Shown piece by piece: positions 24,487-33,710 of a DNA stretch of 64,000 nucleotides. Made by a program: the position numbers and the translations under genes. Every line of letters begins with the position of its first letter. Within the stretch, counting starts at the first letter, position 1. The notes below the pieces were generated by a model. The model was not told the DNA's origin. It made no database searches and was given only the letters and a program-made list of their open reading frames with translations. Source of the stretch: Pseudomonas sp. LS1212 (GTDB taxonomy: Bacteria > Pseudomonadota > Gammaproteobacteria > Pseudomonadales > Pseudomonadaceae); assembly GCF_024741815.1 (NCBI RefSeq), contig NZ_CP102951.1:2371001-2435000 (forward strand). Direction: 5' to 3'.

Positions 24487-25560
24487 TCAATGCGAAAGTT
24501 TGGCCAACGCCTCGCTGGCAAGTTTACGCGTCAGTTCCGCAGCCGGCAGCTCCATCCCCAGGCGCAATGCCTGGCCCGACCAGAGGTTGCTGAAATCGCT
24601 GGAACCGGCGGGCTCGGCAATCGCCCGCAATGGCATCAGCGCGCCGCCAGCGAGAGGAAAGGCTGGCGCGTCCGGGCTCATGGGCCCCAGCTCGCGCATG
24701 ATGCGGGTGTTGATCCCCCGTGCCGGACGACCGGTAAACAGGTTGGTCAGCGCTGTCTCGCTTTCCTTGGCCGTGCCCAGTGCCTGACGGTGGGCCGGGG
24801 AAATTTTCGCTTCGGGGCAGAACAGATAGGCAGTACCCAACTGCACGGCGGCAGCGCCCAAGGCGAATGCCGCGACGATGCCGCGAGCATCGCCGATACC
24901 GCCGGCAGCAATCACCGGGACCTTGACCGCATCGACGATCTGCGGAACAAGCGCCAGCGTGCCGACCTGAGTGCCGAGGTCTTCGCTCAGAAACATGCCG
25001 CGATGGCCGCCGGCTTCATAGCCCATGGCGATGATCGCGTCACAGCCATGCTGCTCCAGCCAGATCGCTTCGTCGACGGTGGTGGCACTCGATAGCACCT
25101 TGGCGCCCGTGGCCTTGACGCGATCGAGCAGATGCGGCTGCGGCAGTCCGAAATGAAAACTCACGACGGCAGGACGAAATTCTTCGACCAGTGCACAGGC
25201 GGCGTCATCGAAAGGCGCCCGGCTGGACACCGGCGTAGGGGCATCGAAGTCGGCGCCCAGTTCACGGTAATAATTCTTGAGCGATTCCTTCCAGCGTGCG
25301 TCGCGTTGCGCATCGGCAGCAGGCGCCTGGTGGCAAAAGAAATTGACGTTCAGCGGGCCGCTGCTGGCCTGACTGAACGCCAGCAACTCCTGACGTATCT
25401 GCTCGTGACTGAGGGTGGCGCAGGGGAGGGAACCCAGGCCGCCAGCATTGGAAACCGCAATCGCCATGGCCGAACCGGTGGCGCCGGCCATCGGTGCCTG
25501 GAGGATCGGCAGTTCAATGCCCAGCAAGTCGAGGATACGGGTGTCCGGCCATCGGTTCAT
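24487..25560 (-). CDS. Nitronate monooxygenase (class I-like)
   Basis: A 357-aa FMN-dependent TIM-barrel enzyme of the 2-nitropropane dioxygenase family. QAPMAGATGSAMAIAVSNAG near residues 20-39 is the phosphate-binding start. GYEAGGHRG (about 180) contains the catalytic His region, and AAGGIGDARGI (about 218) binds FMN. The family oxidises toxic propionate-3-nitronate or other nitronates. It appears monocistronic; the small conserved gene upstream at 25645-25815 shares its orientation. Confidence 0.9.
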   Translation of the reverse strand: MNRWPDTRILDLLGIELPILQAPMAGATGSAMAIAVSNAGGLGSLPCATLSHEQIRQELLAFSQASSGPLNVNFFCHQAPAADAQRDARWKESLKNYYRELGADFDAPTPVSSRAPFDDAACALVEEFRPAVVSFHFGLPQPHLLDRVKATGAKVLSSATTVDEAIWLEQHGCDAIIAMGYEAGGHRGMFLSEDLGTQVGTLALVPQIVDAVKVPVIAAGGIGDARGIVAAFALGAAAVQLGTAYLFCPEAKISPAHRQALGTAKESETALTNLFTGRPARGINTRIMRELGPMSPDAPAFPLAGGALMPLRAIAEPAGSSDFSNLWSGQALRLGMELPAAELTRKLASEALAKLSH

Positions 25561-25644
25561 TGCGTTGTTCTCCAGGGTTGAGGTGGGGGACGTTGAAATT
25601 AAAGACGACCGGACTAATCGGGAGGCAAGACTCGGTGGGCAGAC

Positions 25645-25815
25645 TTACAGCGCCTTGCTCACATGTACGTCGGCGATTTCATCGCCGCTCTCGCCATGAA
25701 TCGCCTTCAGGGCCTCCTTGGCTTCCTCGACAGTGCCCGACTGCAGTTGGGCAAACTCCCAGCGGCGTTCGCCGTTGAGCTTGTAACGAATCACATATTT
25801 GGTGGTGCCGGTCAC
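25645..25815 (-). CDS. Small conserved protein (56 aa)
   Basis: A GTG at 25815 with AGGCAGGT upstream opens a 56-codon frame. It begins TGTTKYVIRYKLNGERRWEF, continues with SGTVEEAKEALKAIHGESGD and ends DEIADVHVSKAL. Codon use is typical of the region and the beta-beta-alpha pattern looks like a real compact domain. I recall similar short proteins in Pseudomonas but no function. It lies between the DUF1883 gene and the nitronate monooxygenase gene, same strand. Confidence 0.7.
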   Translation of the reverse strand: MTGTTKYVIRYKLNGERRWEFAQLQSGTVEEAKEALKAIHGESGDEIADVHVSKAL

Positions 25816-25851
25816 GGGAATACCTGCCTGTGAAGAGTGTTGCGCCGTGTC

Positions 25852-26154
25852 TCAGCTGAACTTCGAGGACGAGCGGCGGATGATACGAATCTTATGGGCG
25901 AAGTTGGGTTTGCGCACTACGCTGCTCGGTCTGGTCCCGGCAGTATCGATGGTGATATTCCAGAAGCCGGTGCTCGGCGCGGTGATCTTGGCCGGAAAGG
26001 TGTCGAAAGCGCCGCCGTGGTAGGTGTGTCGACCACCGTTCTTGAAGCTGCGGAAGTTGGCATCGCTCATCAGGCGGATGTTGCAGCGCTGGGAACACTC
26101 GATGACGACGATATCGTCTTCGTTGAGATGCTCGCGCTGGTGTACGAATTTCAT
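25852..26154 (-). CDS. DUF1883 domain protein
   Basis: A 100-aa protein whose features match DUF1883 throughout: a start resembling KFVHQREHLNEDDIVVIECS, the central NGGRHTYHGGAFDTFPAKI and the FWNITIDT strand. It has no signal peptide. The fold is probably a small beta domain; the function is unknown. In TIR-containing relatives DUF1883 is an accessory domain, but here it stands alone. Confidence 0.85.
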   Translation of the reverse strand: MKFVHQREHLNEDDIVVIECSQRCNIRLMSDANFRSFKNGGRHTYHGGAFDTFPAKITAPSTGFWNITIDTAGTRPSSVVRKPNFAHKIRIIRRSSSKFS

Positions 26155-26310
26155 GTGACTCTCCGGAACGCTTTTTCTGGCAAATCAAAACGATAGCACG
26201 AGGCGGGGTCTGGGTGCCCGATTGATGCGCAGGTGATGATAAATCTGCCAGGGCAGGGAGCAAATCGGACTTTGCGTGGTCGAAGCTTTTTTACCCGGAG
26301 TATTTCGTTT

Positions 26311-26661
26311 ATGAAGTGGGCTTTGCTGGCGCTGGCAGTAGCGCTGACCGGTTGTGCATCTGTTGCCGAAATTGAACAGAGTCGGGAAACCATGAGCGTT
26401 ATTTCCGGCAAGGATCCTGATACCTACGCCAAGTGCGTGGTGGCGAAACTCGCTGATAGTCGCGGTCCTTCTGTCATAGAACCCCTCCATGATGGCTATC
26501 GCGTCATCGTGCCGCAGAAGTTTTCCGCCGACCCCGCCGCGCTGGTCGATATTACTGATCGCTCCAACGGCAGCAGCATCAAGGTGCATGAGCGCATGTC
26601 CAACATGCCATTGCGTCCGGGCGATGTTCGTACCGCCGCCACGGACTGCATCTCGGGTTGA
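26311..26661 (+). CDS. Small lipoprotein, unknown function
   Basis: A 116-aa protein with a lipoprotein signal (LLALAVALTGCAS, lipobox LTGC at about residues 12-15), so it is predicted to be lipid-anchored. A compact domain follows with one further Cys pair. ATG 26311 has CGGAG upstream; the longer frame to 26233 lacks sense. It is divergent from the DUF1883 gene and tail-to-tail with another small lipoprotein. Confidence 0.75.
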   Translation: MKWALLALAVALTGCASVAEIEQSRETMSVISGKDPDTYAKCVVAKLADSRGPSVIEPLHDGYRVIVPQKFSADPAALVDITDRSNGSSIKVHERMSNMPLRPGDVRTAATDCISG

Positions 26662-26692
26662 TCGTACCGGGTAGCCACCCGGTCGCCCGCGA

Positions 26693-26974
26693 TTACTTGC
26701 AGAGCACGACCAGGCTGCGGCTTGTGTAATTGCCGATGTCAGCGCCCAGGGTCTTCTCGCTTTCCTTGAGTGCCGGGGTGCCATTGGTGCCGATGATGTC
26801 GTAGCCTCTTGCCGGGCAGGATGCTTCGGCTTTCTTGTAGCATTGCTCCCACGACATCGCACCGCCGGAACAGTCTATGCTCAGGCCTTGCTCGCCGTTT
26901 TTCAGGTAAGTCGGCGCAGCGGTTGCGCAGCCTGTCAGGGCCAATACAGCGAAAAGTGCCAGCGATTTACTCAT
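26693..26974 (-). CDS. Small lipoprotein, unknown function
   Basis: A 93-aa protein with signal and lipobox ALTGC (residues 12-16). The remaining domain has three Cys residues (DCSGGAMSWEQCYKKAEASC) and ends VVLCK, suggesting disulphides. I do not recognise the family. It is convergent with the lipoprotein gene at 26311. Confidence 0.75.
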   Translation of the reverse strand: MSKSLALFAVLALTGCATAAPTYLKNGEQGLSIDCSGGAMSWEQCYKKAEASCPARGYDIIGTNGTPALKESEKTLGADIGNYTSRSLVVLCK

Positions 26975-27232
26975 GGGCGCATCTTCAGTTCAGATGTGGA
27001 AGGACTTGTTTGACCGCCCAATGCTATAGATTACTTCGCCGGGGGACTAGCGTGTCATCACAACTCCTCAGAAGATGCATACCGATGGGCGCAATATCAG
27101 TGGTCTAGCGGAACTATCTGCGCCAGGATTTCTCTATGATGGCGTCAGCAGCTTGCGGCGGGCATTGTAAGGTGACCGCCGCCTGATTAGACTGCGCCAA
27201 ATTCGTACGTACAGCCCTTGTTAAGGACTCAT

Positions 27233-28072
27233 ATGATCAAGAAATGCTTGTTCCCGGCAGCCGGTTACGGCACTCGCTTCCTGCCAGCAACCAAAGCCAT
27301 GCCCAAGGAGATGTTGCCGGTGGTGAACAAGCCACTGATCCAGTACGGCGTAGAAGAAGCGCTGGATGCCGGATTGACAGAGATCTCCATCGTGACCGGT
27401 CGCGGCAAGCGCGCTCTGGAAGACCACTTCGACATCAGCTATGAGCTGGAAAACCAGATCAAGGGCACCGACAAGGAAAAATACCTGGTCGGTATCCGTA
27501 AGCTGCTCGACGAATGCTCGTTCTCCTACACTCGTCAGACCGAAATGAAAGGTCTGGGGCACGCGATCCTGACCGGCCGTCCTCTGATTGGCGACGAACC
27601 CTTTGCCGTGGTGCTGGCGGACGACCTGTGCGTTAACCTGGAAGGCGACGGCGTACTGACTCAGATGGTCAAGCTGTACAATCAGTTCCGCTGCTCGATC
27701 GTGGCCATTCAAGAGGTTGATCCTCAAGAAACCAACAAGTACGGTGTGATTGCCGGTGAGATGATCCGTGACGACATCTACCGCGTACACAGCATGGTTG
27801 AGAAGCCAAAGCCGGAAGATGCCCCGTCCAACCTGGCGATCATCGGTCGTTACATCCTGACTCCGGACATCTTCGACCTGATCGAACAGACCGAGCCGGG
27901 CAAAGGCGGCGAGATCCAGATCACCGACGCGCTGATGAAGCAGGCGCAAAACGGCTGCGTCATGGCCTACAAGTTCAAGGGCAAGCGCTTCGACTGCGGT
28001 GGCGCCGAAGGTTACATCGACGCAACCAACTTCTGCTTCGAGAACTTCTACAAGACCGGCAAGGCTTACTGA
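27233..28072 (+). CDS. galU: UTP-glucose-1-phosphate uridylyltransferase GalU
   Basis: A 279-aa nucleotidyltransferase with the signature GYGTRFLPATKAMPKEMLPV (about 10-29), VLADDLCV (metal and uridine binding) and VEKPKPEDAPSN. It makes UDP-glucose for LPS core, exopolysaccharide and trehalose synthesis. ATG 27233 follows TTAAGGACTC. It is followed by a factor-independent terminator and gor. Confidence 0.96.
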   Translation: MIKKCLFPAAGYGTRFLPATKAMPKEMLPVVNKPLIQYGVEEALDAGLTEISIVTGRGKRALEDHFDISYELENQIKGTDKEKYLVGIRKLLDECSFSYTRQTEMKGLGHAILTGRPLIGDEPFAVVLADDLCVNLEGDGVLTQMVKLYNQFRCSIVAIQEVDPQETNKYGVIAGEMIRDDIYRVHSMVEKPKPEDAPSNLAIIGRYILTPDIFDLIEQTEPGKGGEIQITDALMKQAQNGCVMAYKFKGKRFDCGGAEGYIDATNFCFENFYKTGKAY

Positions 28073-28110
28073 TCCCGATCTTGTGGGAGCGGCCCGGGCC
28101 GCGAATTGAA

Positions 28111-28134
28111 AGCCACCTCCGGGTGGCTTTTTTG
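28111..28134 (+). terminator. Rho-independent terminator after galU
   Basis: AGCCACC-TCCG-GGTGGCT followed by TTTTTT, 39 bases downstream of the galU stop. It separates galU from gor. Confidence 0.85.
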
Positions 28135-28185
28135 TTTATTGTCCGGCGTCAGGCGGTATGCTGACGGCCTGCCAAGGAGACTGAT

Positions 28186-29541
28186 ATGGCCTACGATTTC
28201 GACCTGTTTGTGATTGGCGCCGGTTCCGGCGGCGTGCGTGCGGCGCGATTCGCCGCCGGCTTCGGTGCGAAGGTGGCGGTGGCCGAGAGCCGCTACCTGG
28301 GGGGCACCTGTGTCAATGTCGGCTGCGTGCCGAAAAAATTGCTGGTTTATGGCGCCCACTTCGGTGACGACTTCGAGCAAGCCGAGGGTTATGGCTGGTC
28401 CCTGGACAAGGCGGATTTCGACTGGGCTACCTTGATCGCCAACAAGAACCGCGAGATCGAACGCCTCAACGGCATCTACCGCAATCTGTTGGTCAACAGC
28501 GGCGTCGAGCTGCTGGAAGGGCATGCCCGCTTGCTCGACCCGCACAAGGTTGAAATCAACGGCCAGCACTACAGCGCCAAACATATCCTGCTCGCCACCG
28601 GTGGCTGGCCACAGATCCCGGATATTCCCGGCCGCGAGCACGCGATCAACTCCAATGAAGCGTTCTTCCTGAAAACCCTGCCCAAGCGGGTACTGGTGGT
28701 GGGCGGTGGTTATATCGCGGTTGAGTTCGCCGGTATCTTCCAGGGGCTCGGGGCCGAGACCTCCTTGCTCTATCGGGGCGAGCTGTTCCTGCGCGGCTTC
28801 GATGGCGCGGTACGCCAGCACCTCAAGGACGAACTGACCAGGCGTGGTCTGAATCTGCAGTTCAACGCCGATATCGCGCGCATCGACAAACAAGCCGACG
28901 GCAGCCTGAAGGCAACGCTCAAGGATGGTCGCGAACTGGAAGCCGACTGCGTGTTCTATGCCACCGGGCGGCGACCGATGCTGGACAACCTGGGGCTGGA
29001 GAATACTGGCGTCAAGCTGGATGAGCGTGGTTTTATCGAGGTCGATGACCAATACCAGAGCGCGGAACCTTCGATTCTGGCCATCGGCGATGTCATTGGC
29101 CGGGTCCAGCTGACGCCGGTGGCGCTGGCCGAAGGCATGGCCGTCGCGCGGCGTCTGTTCAAGCCGGAGCAGTATCGGTTGGTGGATTACCAGCACATCC
29201 CGACCGCGGTCTTCAGTCAACCGCCGATTGGTACAGTCGGCCTGACCGAAGAGCAGGCCCGCGAGGCCGGGCACCCAGTGCAAATTTTCGAAAGCCGCTT
29301 CCGGCCGATGAAACTCACCATGACCGAGTGCCAGGAGCGCACCCTGATGAAGCTGGTGGTCGATGCCAGGACCGACAAGGTTCTGGGCTGCCATATGGTC
29401 GGGCCCGACGCCGGCGAGATCGTCCAGGGCCTGGCGATCGCGCTCAAGGCCGGGGCTACCAAGCAGCTGTTCGACGAGACCATCGGGGTTCACCCGACGG
29501 CGGCCGAGGAATTCGTGACCTTGCGTACGCCGGTGGCTTGA
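28186..29541 (+). CDS. gor: Glutathione-disulfide reductase
   Basis: A 451-aa flavoprotein. FAD-binding GAGSGGVRAARFAA (about 11-24), redox-active GTCVNVGCVPKK (Cys pair near 43/48), NADPH-binding GGGYIAVEFAGIF (about 175-187), second FAD motif AIGDV, and C-terminal HPTAAEE with the catalytic His. It regenerates reduced glutathione. AAGGAGA precedes the ATG. Confidence 0.95.
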   Translation: MAYDFDLFVIGAGSGGVRAARFAAGFGAKVAVAESRYLGGTCVNVGCVPKKLLVYGAHFGDDFEQAEGYGWSLDKADFDWATLIANKNREIERLNGIYRNLLVNSGVELLEGHARLLDPHKVEINGQHYSAKHILLATGGWPQIPDIPGREHAINSNEAFFLKTLPKRVLVVGGGYIAVEFAGIFQGLGAETSLLYRGELFLRGFDGAVRQHLKDELTRRGLNLQFNADIARIDKQADGSLKATLKDGRELEADCVFYATGRRPMLDNLGLENTGVKLDERGFIEVDDQYQSAEPSILAIGDVIGRVQLTPVALAEGMAVARRLFKPEQYRLVDYQHIPTAVFSQPPIGTVGLTEEQAREAGHPVQIFESRFRPMKLTMTECQERTLMKLVVDARTDKVLGCHMVGPDAGEIVQGLAIALKAGATKQLFDETIGVHPTAAEEFVTLRTPVA

Positions 29542-29721
29542 CGCGCTTGGGCGGTGAGCATTTCCAGTCGCTTCTGAAGCGGTTGCGACTTGCCGCGCAA
29601 GATATGCCCTACATTTTGTTCAACAGAGAAAACCCATACTGTCCGGGCTCTGCAGCGCAGGGCGCGGCGAGGGGCAGTGGTGTCCTTCGCTGGTGTGTTT
29701 AACCACTGGATGGAGTATTTC

Positions 29722-30258
29722 ATGAGGAACGGATTCTTTCCCTTTACGATGGTATTGGCGGGGCTGCTCCTGCTTCCCATCGGTGCCCAGGCCGAAAGCG
29801 GGCAAATGAGTTTCAGCGGCAGCATCATCGGCAGTACCTGCACCATCAACGGTGGCAACAACGATGTTTCAGTTGAATTGCCAGCGGTACAGTCCGCGCG
29901 TCTGGTGAATCCGGGGCAAACCGATGGGCGCCGGTCTTTTCAACTCACCCTGACCGATTGCACGGCCGGTTTGTCTCGGGTACAGACCTATTTCGACAGG
30001 GATAGCCCAGCCGTCAACCCGCAGACCGGTCGCCTGGTCCTCGATGAAGGCGGCGCCACGAACGTGGAAATTCAACTGCTCAACAGTTTGAATGCCCCGA
30101 TCAATGCCGCTGGAGAAAGTGGCAACCAGAACTCTCAAGTCGTCAATATCGTCAATGGCCGGGCTAACCTCATTTACGCTGCCCAATACTATTCGCTCGG
30201 CGGCGCCACGCCCGGCGTGACCACTACGCGTATTCAATACGCCCTGACATACCCGTAA
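29722..30258 (+). CDS. Chaperone-usher fimbrial major subunit
   Basis: A 178-aa type-1-like pilin with a signal peptide ending near GAQA, then ESGQMSFSGSIIGSTCTI (donor strand and first Cys), a second Cys in LTDCTAG and a C-terminal beta-zipper ending IQYALTYP. ATG 29722 has GGAG at suitable spacing and is preferred over ATG 29710 and the longer frame. It is the first gene of a subunit-chaperone-usher-adhesin cluster like the cup loci of P. aeruginosa. Confidence 0.88.
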   Translation: MRNGFFPFTMVLAGLLLLPIGAQAESGQMSFSGSIIGSTCTINGGNNDVSVELPAVQSARLVNPGQTDGRRSFQLTLTDCTAGLSRVQTYFDRDSPAVNPQTGRLVLDEGGATNVEIQLLNSLNAPINAAGESGNQNSQVVNIVNGRANLIYAAQYYSLGGATPGVTTTRIQYALTYP

Positions 30259-30342
30259 TTCGAATGAGGCAGCCGCTGTTCCCGGCGACTGCCCTGTGCA
30301 AGGGCGGTTGACTCGCCCGTCGCTGCACCTGGTAGACACCCC

Positions 30343-31086
30343 ATGAACAAAACTATTCAAGCCACCCTGGTTGCCTGGGTGCTGATGACTTCGTGCGCGC
30401 TCATCGGGCCGGTCCAGGCCAGTGTGGTCATCAGCGGTACCCGCGTGATCTTTCCGGCGCAAGAGCGCGAGGTCACCGTCAAGCTGACCAACAACGGCAA
30501 GCGACCGGCCCTGGTGCAGGCATGGCTGGACAATGGTCAGGCCGACATCTCGCCGCAAGCGTTGCAGGTGCCTTTCAGTATTGCACCGGCGTTGTTCCGG
30601 CTCGATCCGGACAAGGGACAGACGCTGAGGGTGATCTACACCCAGGAGCCGTTGCCCACGGACAAAGAGAGCCTGTTCTGGCTCAACGTCCTGGAGGTTC
30701 CACCCAAGGCGTCGCAGAACACACTGCAACTGTCATTGCGTACTCGCATCAAGCTGATATTTCGTCCGCCAGGGCTGGCTGGCGAGCCCAGGGATGCACC
30801 TGCCAGGGTGACCTGGGAAATCGTTGCCGACAAGCAGGGGCTGGCACTGCGGGCAACCAACCCCACGCCTTATATCGTCAACCTGGGACATATGGTGGTA
30901 ACGGTCAACGGCAAGGATTTCGATGCCGGGACCGGTTATGTCGCGCCGGCCGGTCAGGCGCTGTTTCCCGTGCCGGGGCTGGTCGTCACGCCCGGCGCGA
31001 CGGCGCAGGTGCGTTACACCAGCATCAATGACCATGGTGCCGGCGTCGAAGGTTGGCAGCCGGTTCAGGTCGGGCCGGGGCTTTGA
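30343..31086 (+). CDS. Periplasmic fimbrial chaperone (PapD-like)
   Basis: A 247-aa two-domain Ig-fold chaperone. The signal peptide ends near VQAS. The N-terminal domain has VIFPAQEREVTVKLTNNGKR and the LFRLDPDKGQTLRV and ESLFWLNVLEVPPK segments that form the subunit-binding edge. The C-terminal domain covers about 140-245. It keeps pilins folded for delivery to the usher encoded 43 bases downstream. Confidence 0.92.
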   Translation: MNKTIQATLVAWVLMTSCALIGPVQASVVISGTRVIFPAQEREVTVKLTNNGKRPALVQAWLDNGQADISPQALQVPFSIAPALFRLDPDKGQTLRVIYTQEPLPTDKESLFWLNVLEVPPKASQNTLQLSLRTRIKLIFRPPGLAGEPRDAPARVTWEIVADKQGLALRATNPTPYIVNLGHMVVTVNGKDFDAGTGYVAPAGQALFPVPGLVVTPGATAQVRYTSINDHGAGVEGWQPVQVGPGL

Positions 31087-31129
31087 ACGCCTGAATGTCA
31101 GCAGTAGGCAAGAAGGAAAGTTGCTTGTG

Positions 31130-33685
31130 ATGTGTCGCCATGGATATGCAAGGGCCGGGTTTTCATTCTGGGTGTTGCTGGTCAGCGTTGAGATGCAAAA
31201 CGTCAGTGCGATGCCAACGCCCGCAGTGACCGACGTCGAGTTCGAAGCCGCATTCTTGAATCAGCACGGCGCCGAGCCGCTGGACGTTTCGCGCTTTCAG
31301 AGGCGCAACATCACTGGGCCAGGTATTTATCATCTGGACCTGTTCGTCAATGAGCACTGGCAGGGCCGGTTCGATGTGACATTCACTTCGCAGGTTCAGG
31401 AACAGGACGCGATGCCTTGTTATGATCGTCGGTTGCTGCAACGTATTGGGGTCGACGTGAAGCGCCTTCCGGCACAGGCGCAAGGGAAACTCAACGAACA
31501 AGGCACGTGCCTGGCCTTGATCGACGTGCTCGCGCTGGCCACTGAAACCTTTGATTTCGCCAACCAGCGGCTGGACCTGAGCATTGAGCAGCTCGCCCTG
31601 GATCGCAGCGCTCGCGATTACATCGATCCGCAACAGTGGGACGGGGGCGTGGGTGTCGGTTTTCTCGACTATAACCTCAACCTCTTCAATCAGAACAACC
31701 GGGCTGCGGCAACGGGGCGTCAGACTCAAGGTTACCTGGGGTTGCGCGCCGGTTTGAACACGGGGCACTGGCATTGGCGACACGAAGGGGGAGTGAGCTG
31801 GGGTCAGCAGCAAGCGCGTGACTACCAAGGCATTGCCACGTACGTGCAGCGCGAACTGCCGCAATGGAAAGCGCAACTGACACTGGGTGACGCCTACACC
31901 ACCGGTGAACTGTTCGATAGCAGTGGCTTTCGGGGCATTCAGCTGAGTAGCGACGATCGAATGCTGCCGGGTTCCCGGCGCGGTTTTGCGCCGACAGTGC
32001 GGGGCGTGGCCAACAGCAATGCGCGGGTGACAGTCAGGCAGCGCGGGGTTGTCCTGCATGAGTCAACGGTGGCACCCGGCGCCTTCGAGATCGACGACCT
32101 TTATGCCACCGGCTACGGCGACGACCTGATCGTTTCGATCAATGAGGCTGATGGCAGTGTGCGCACCTTTACCTTGCCTTACCAGGCAGTGCCACTGGCG
32201 TTACGGCCAGGTGTCGACCGTTTCGGCTTGACCGCCGGCACCTGGCGGGACTCGCAAGTCGATGACGGGCCGGCGTTCGTCCAGGGCACCTGGCAGCATG
32301 GTTTCACCAACCTGTTCAGTGGCCATGTTGGTGGGACGGGGGCACAGGACTATAACGCGATGTTGCTTGGCGGGACCTTCAATACCTCCTATGGGGCATT
32401 GGGGCTGGACCTCACTCACGCCAATACCCGGCTCGCCGGGCAAGGTACCCAGCAAGGTCAGGCGCTGCGTCTGAGTTACGCCAGGTATTTCCCGGAGACC
32501 GCGACGGATCTCGCGCTGGCTTCGACGCACTACGCCAGCGACGGCTTCTACGGTTTCAATGACGCAGTACATGTGAGCCGCGATCATCGCAGCCCCCTGG
32601 ACGCACACCGAACCGGGCGTGCGCAGATGCGCACTTCACTGTCGCTGGCCCAGTCGCTGGGCGAGCAGGCGGGGCGGTTCAGCCTGTCGGCCTCGACAAC
32701 CCGTTACCGAGATGATTATGCGAGCAACCTGAACTACGCCCTGGGTTACTTCAATCGCTACAAAACCTTGAATTACAGCGTGTCAGTCAACCGGGAGCGC
32801 GACGAAAGAGGGCATCTGGATACGCACTATTTCCTCAATGTCAGCGTCCCGCTGGGGCGCGAGCGGCGCGCGCACCTGAGCACCAGCGTCACTTACGACA
32901 GCCAGGCGCGTAGCCAGGCACATGCTCAGCTCAGCGCCATTGCCGATGCCGAGGGCCAGTTGAGCTATGGCGTGGGTGCGACTGCGGCGCGCGATGAGCA
33001 TCAGCGCAGCACCAGCAGCAATGCCAACGCCCAGTACCGCACCTCCATGGGGGAGTTCAGTGGGTCAGTTGGCGCCGGTACGGGCTACTCGCAGGCTTCG
33101 CTGGGCGTGCGCGGGGCATTCGTTGGGCATGCCGGGGGCGTCACGCTGTCGCAGCCATTGGATGAGACATTCGCGATTGTCCATGCGCCTGGAGCGGCCA
33201 GGGCGCGGGTGTTGGCACAGCCCGGTATACGGGTGGACGGCAACGGCTACGCGGTAGTGCCGTACCTGACGCCCTACAGCGTCAATATCATTGACCTCGA
33301 TCCCAAGGGGCTATCGACCGATATCGAACTGCAAGTGACCAGCCAACAGAGCGTACCCGGGGCCGGGGCTGTGCCGTTGCTGCATTACCCGACAACGATT
33401 GGGCGCACGCTGTTGATTCATGCGAAAAGAACGGATGGCTCGCCTTTGCCGTTCGGGGCGAGCGTACTGGATGAAAGTGACCAGGAGTTGGGTCTGGTTG
33501 GGCAGGGGAGCCGGATATTCGTCCGCGGCATCGGGCAACAGGGGATGCTGAGAGTGACGTGGGGGCAGGCAACACACCAGCAATGCTGGTTGAACTATGT
33601 TCTGCCGCAGCAGGCAGATGGACAGACGGATTTGCCACAAATCGAAGCCCATTGCCAGCAAGGTCACAGTGATGACGAAGCATGA
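31130..33685 (+). CDS. Outer-membrane fimbrial usher (PapC/FimD-like)
   Basis: An 851-aa usher, near the usual family length. The signal-like N-terminus is followed by the N-domain (VEFEAAFLNQHG...DVSRF, about 27-140), a long beta-barrel with plug (TVRGVANSNARVTVRQRG) and the C-terminal domain ending with a Cys pair (QQCWLNYVLP...EAHCQQ). It secretes and polymerises pilins. ATG 31130 follows AGAAGGAAAG; the frame continues upstream but overlaps the chaperone gene. The stop overlaps an alternative start of the adhesin gene. Confidence 0.92.
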   Translation: MCRHGYARAGFSFWVLLVSVEMQNVSAMPTPAVTDVEFEAAFLNQHGAEPLDVSRFQRRNITGPGIYHLDLFVNEHWQGRFDVTFTSQVQEQDAMPCYDRRLLQRIGVDVKRLPAQAQGKLNEQGTCLALIDVLALATETFDFANQRLDLSIEQLALDRSARDYIDPQQWDGGVGVGFLDYNLNLFNQNNRAAATGRQTQGYLGLRAGLNTGHWHWRHEGGVSWGQQQARDYQGIATYVQRELPQWKAQLTLGDAYTTGELFDSSGFRGIQLSSDDRMLPGSRRGFAPTVRGVANSNARVTVRQRGVVLHESTVAPGAFEIDDLYATGYGDDLIVSINEADGSVRTFTLPYQAVPLALRPGVDRFGLTAGTWRDSQVDDGPAFVQGTWQHGFTNLFSGHVGGTGAQDYNAMLLGGTFNTSYGALGLDLTHANTRLAGQGTQQGQALRLSYARYFPETATDLALASTHYASDGFYGFNDAVHVSRDHRSPLDAHRTGRAQMRTSLSLAQSLGEQAGRFSLSASTTRYRDDYASNLNYALGYFNRYKTLNYSVSVNRERDERGHLDTHYFLNVSVPLGRERRAHLSTSVTYDSQARSQAHAQLSAIADAEGQLSYGVGATAARDEHQRSTSSNANAQYRTSMGEFSGSVGAGTGYSQASLGVRGAFVGHAGGVTLSQPLDETFAIVHAPGAARARVLAQPGIRVDGNGYAVVPYLTPYSVNIIDLDPKGLSTDIELQVTSQQSVPGAGAVPLLHYPTTIGRTLLIHAKRTDGSPLPFGASVLDESDQELGLVGQGSRIFVRGIGQQGMLRVTWGQATHQQCWLNYVLPQQADGQTDLPQIEAHCQQGHSDDEA

Positions 33686-33710
33686 GCCCTACGCGGCAAG
33701 GAAAAACGAA

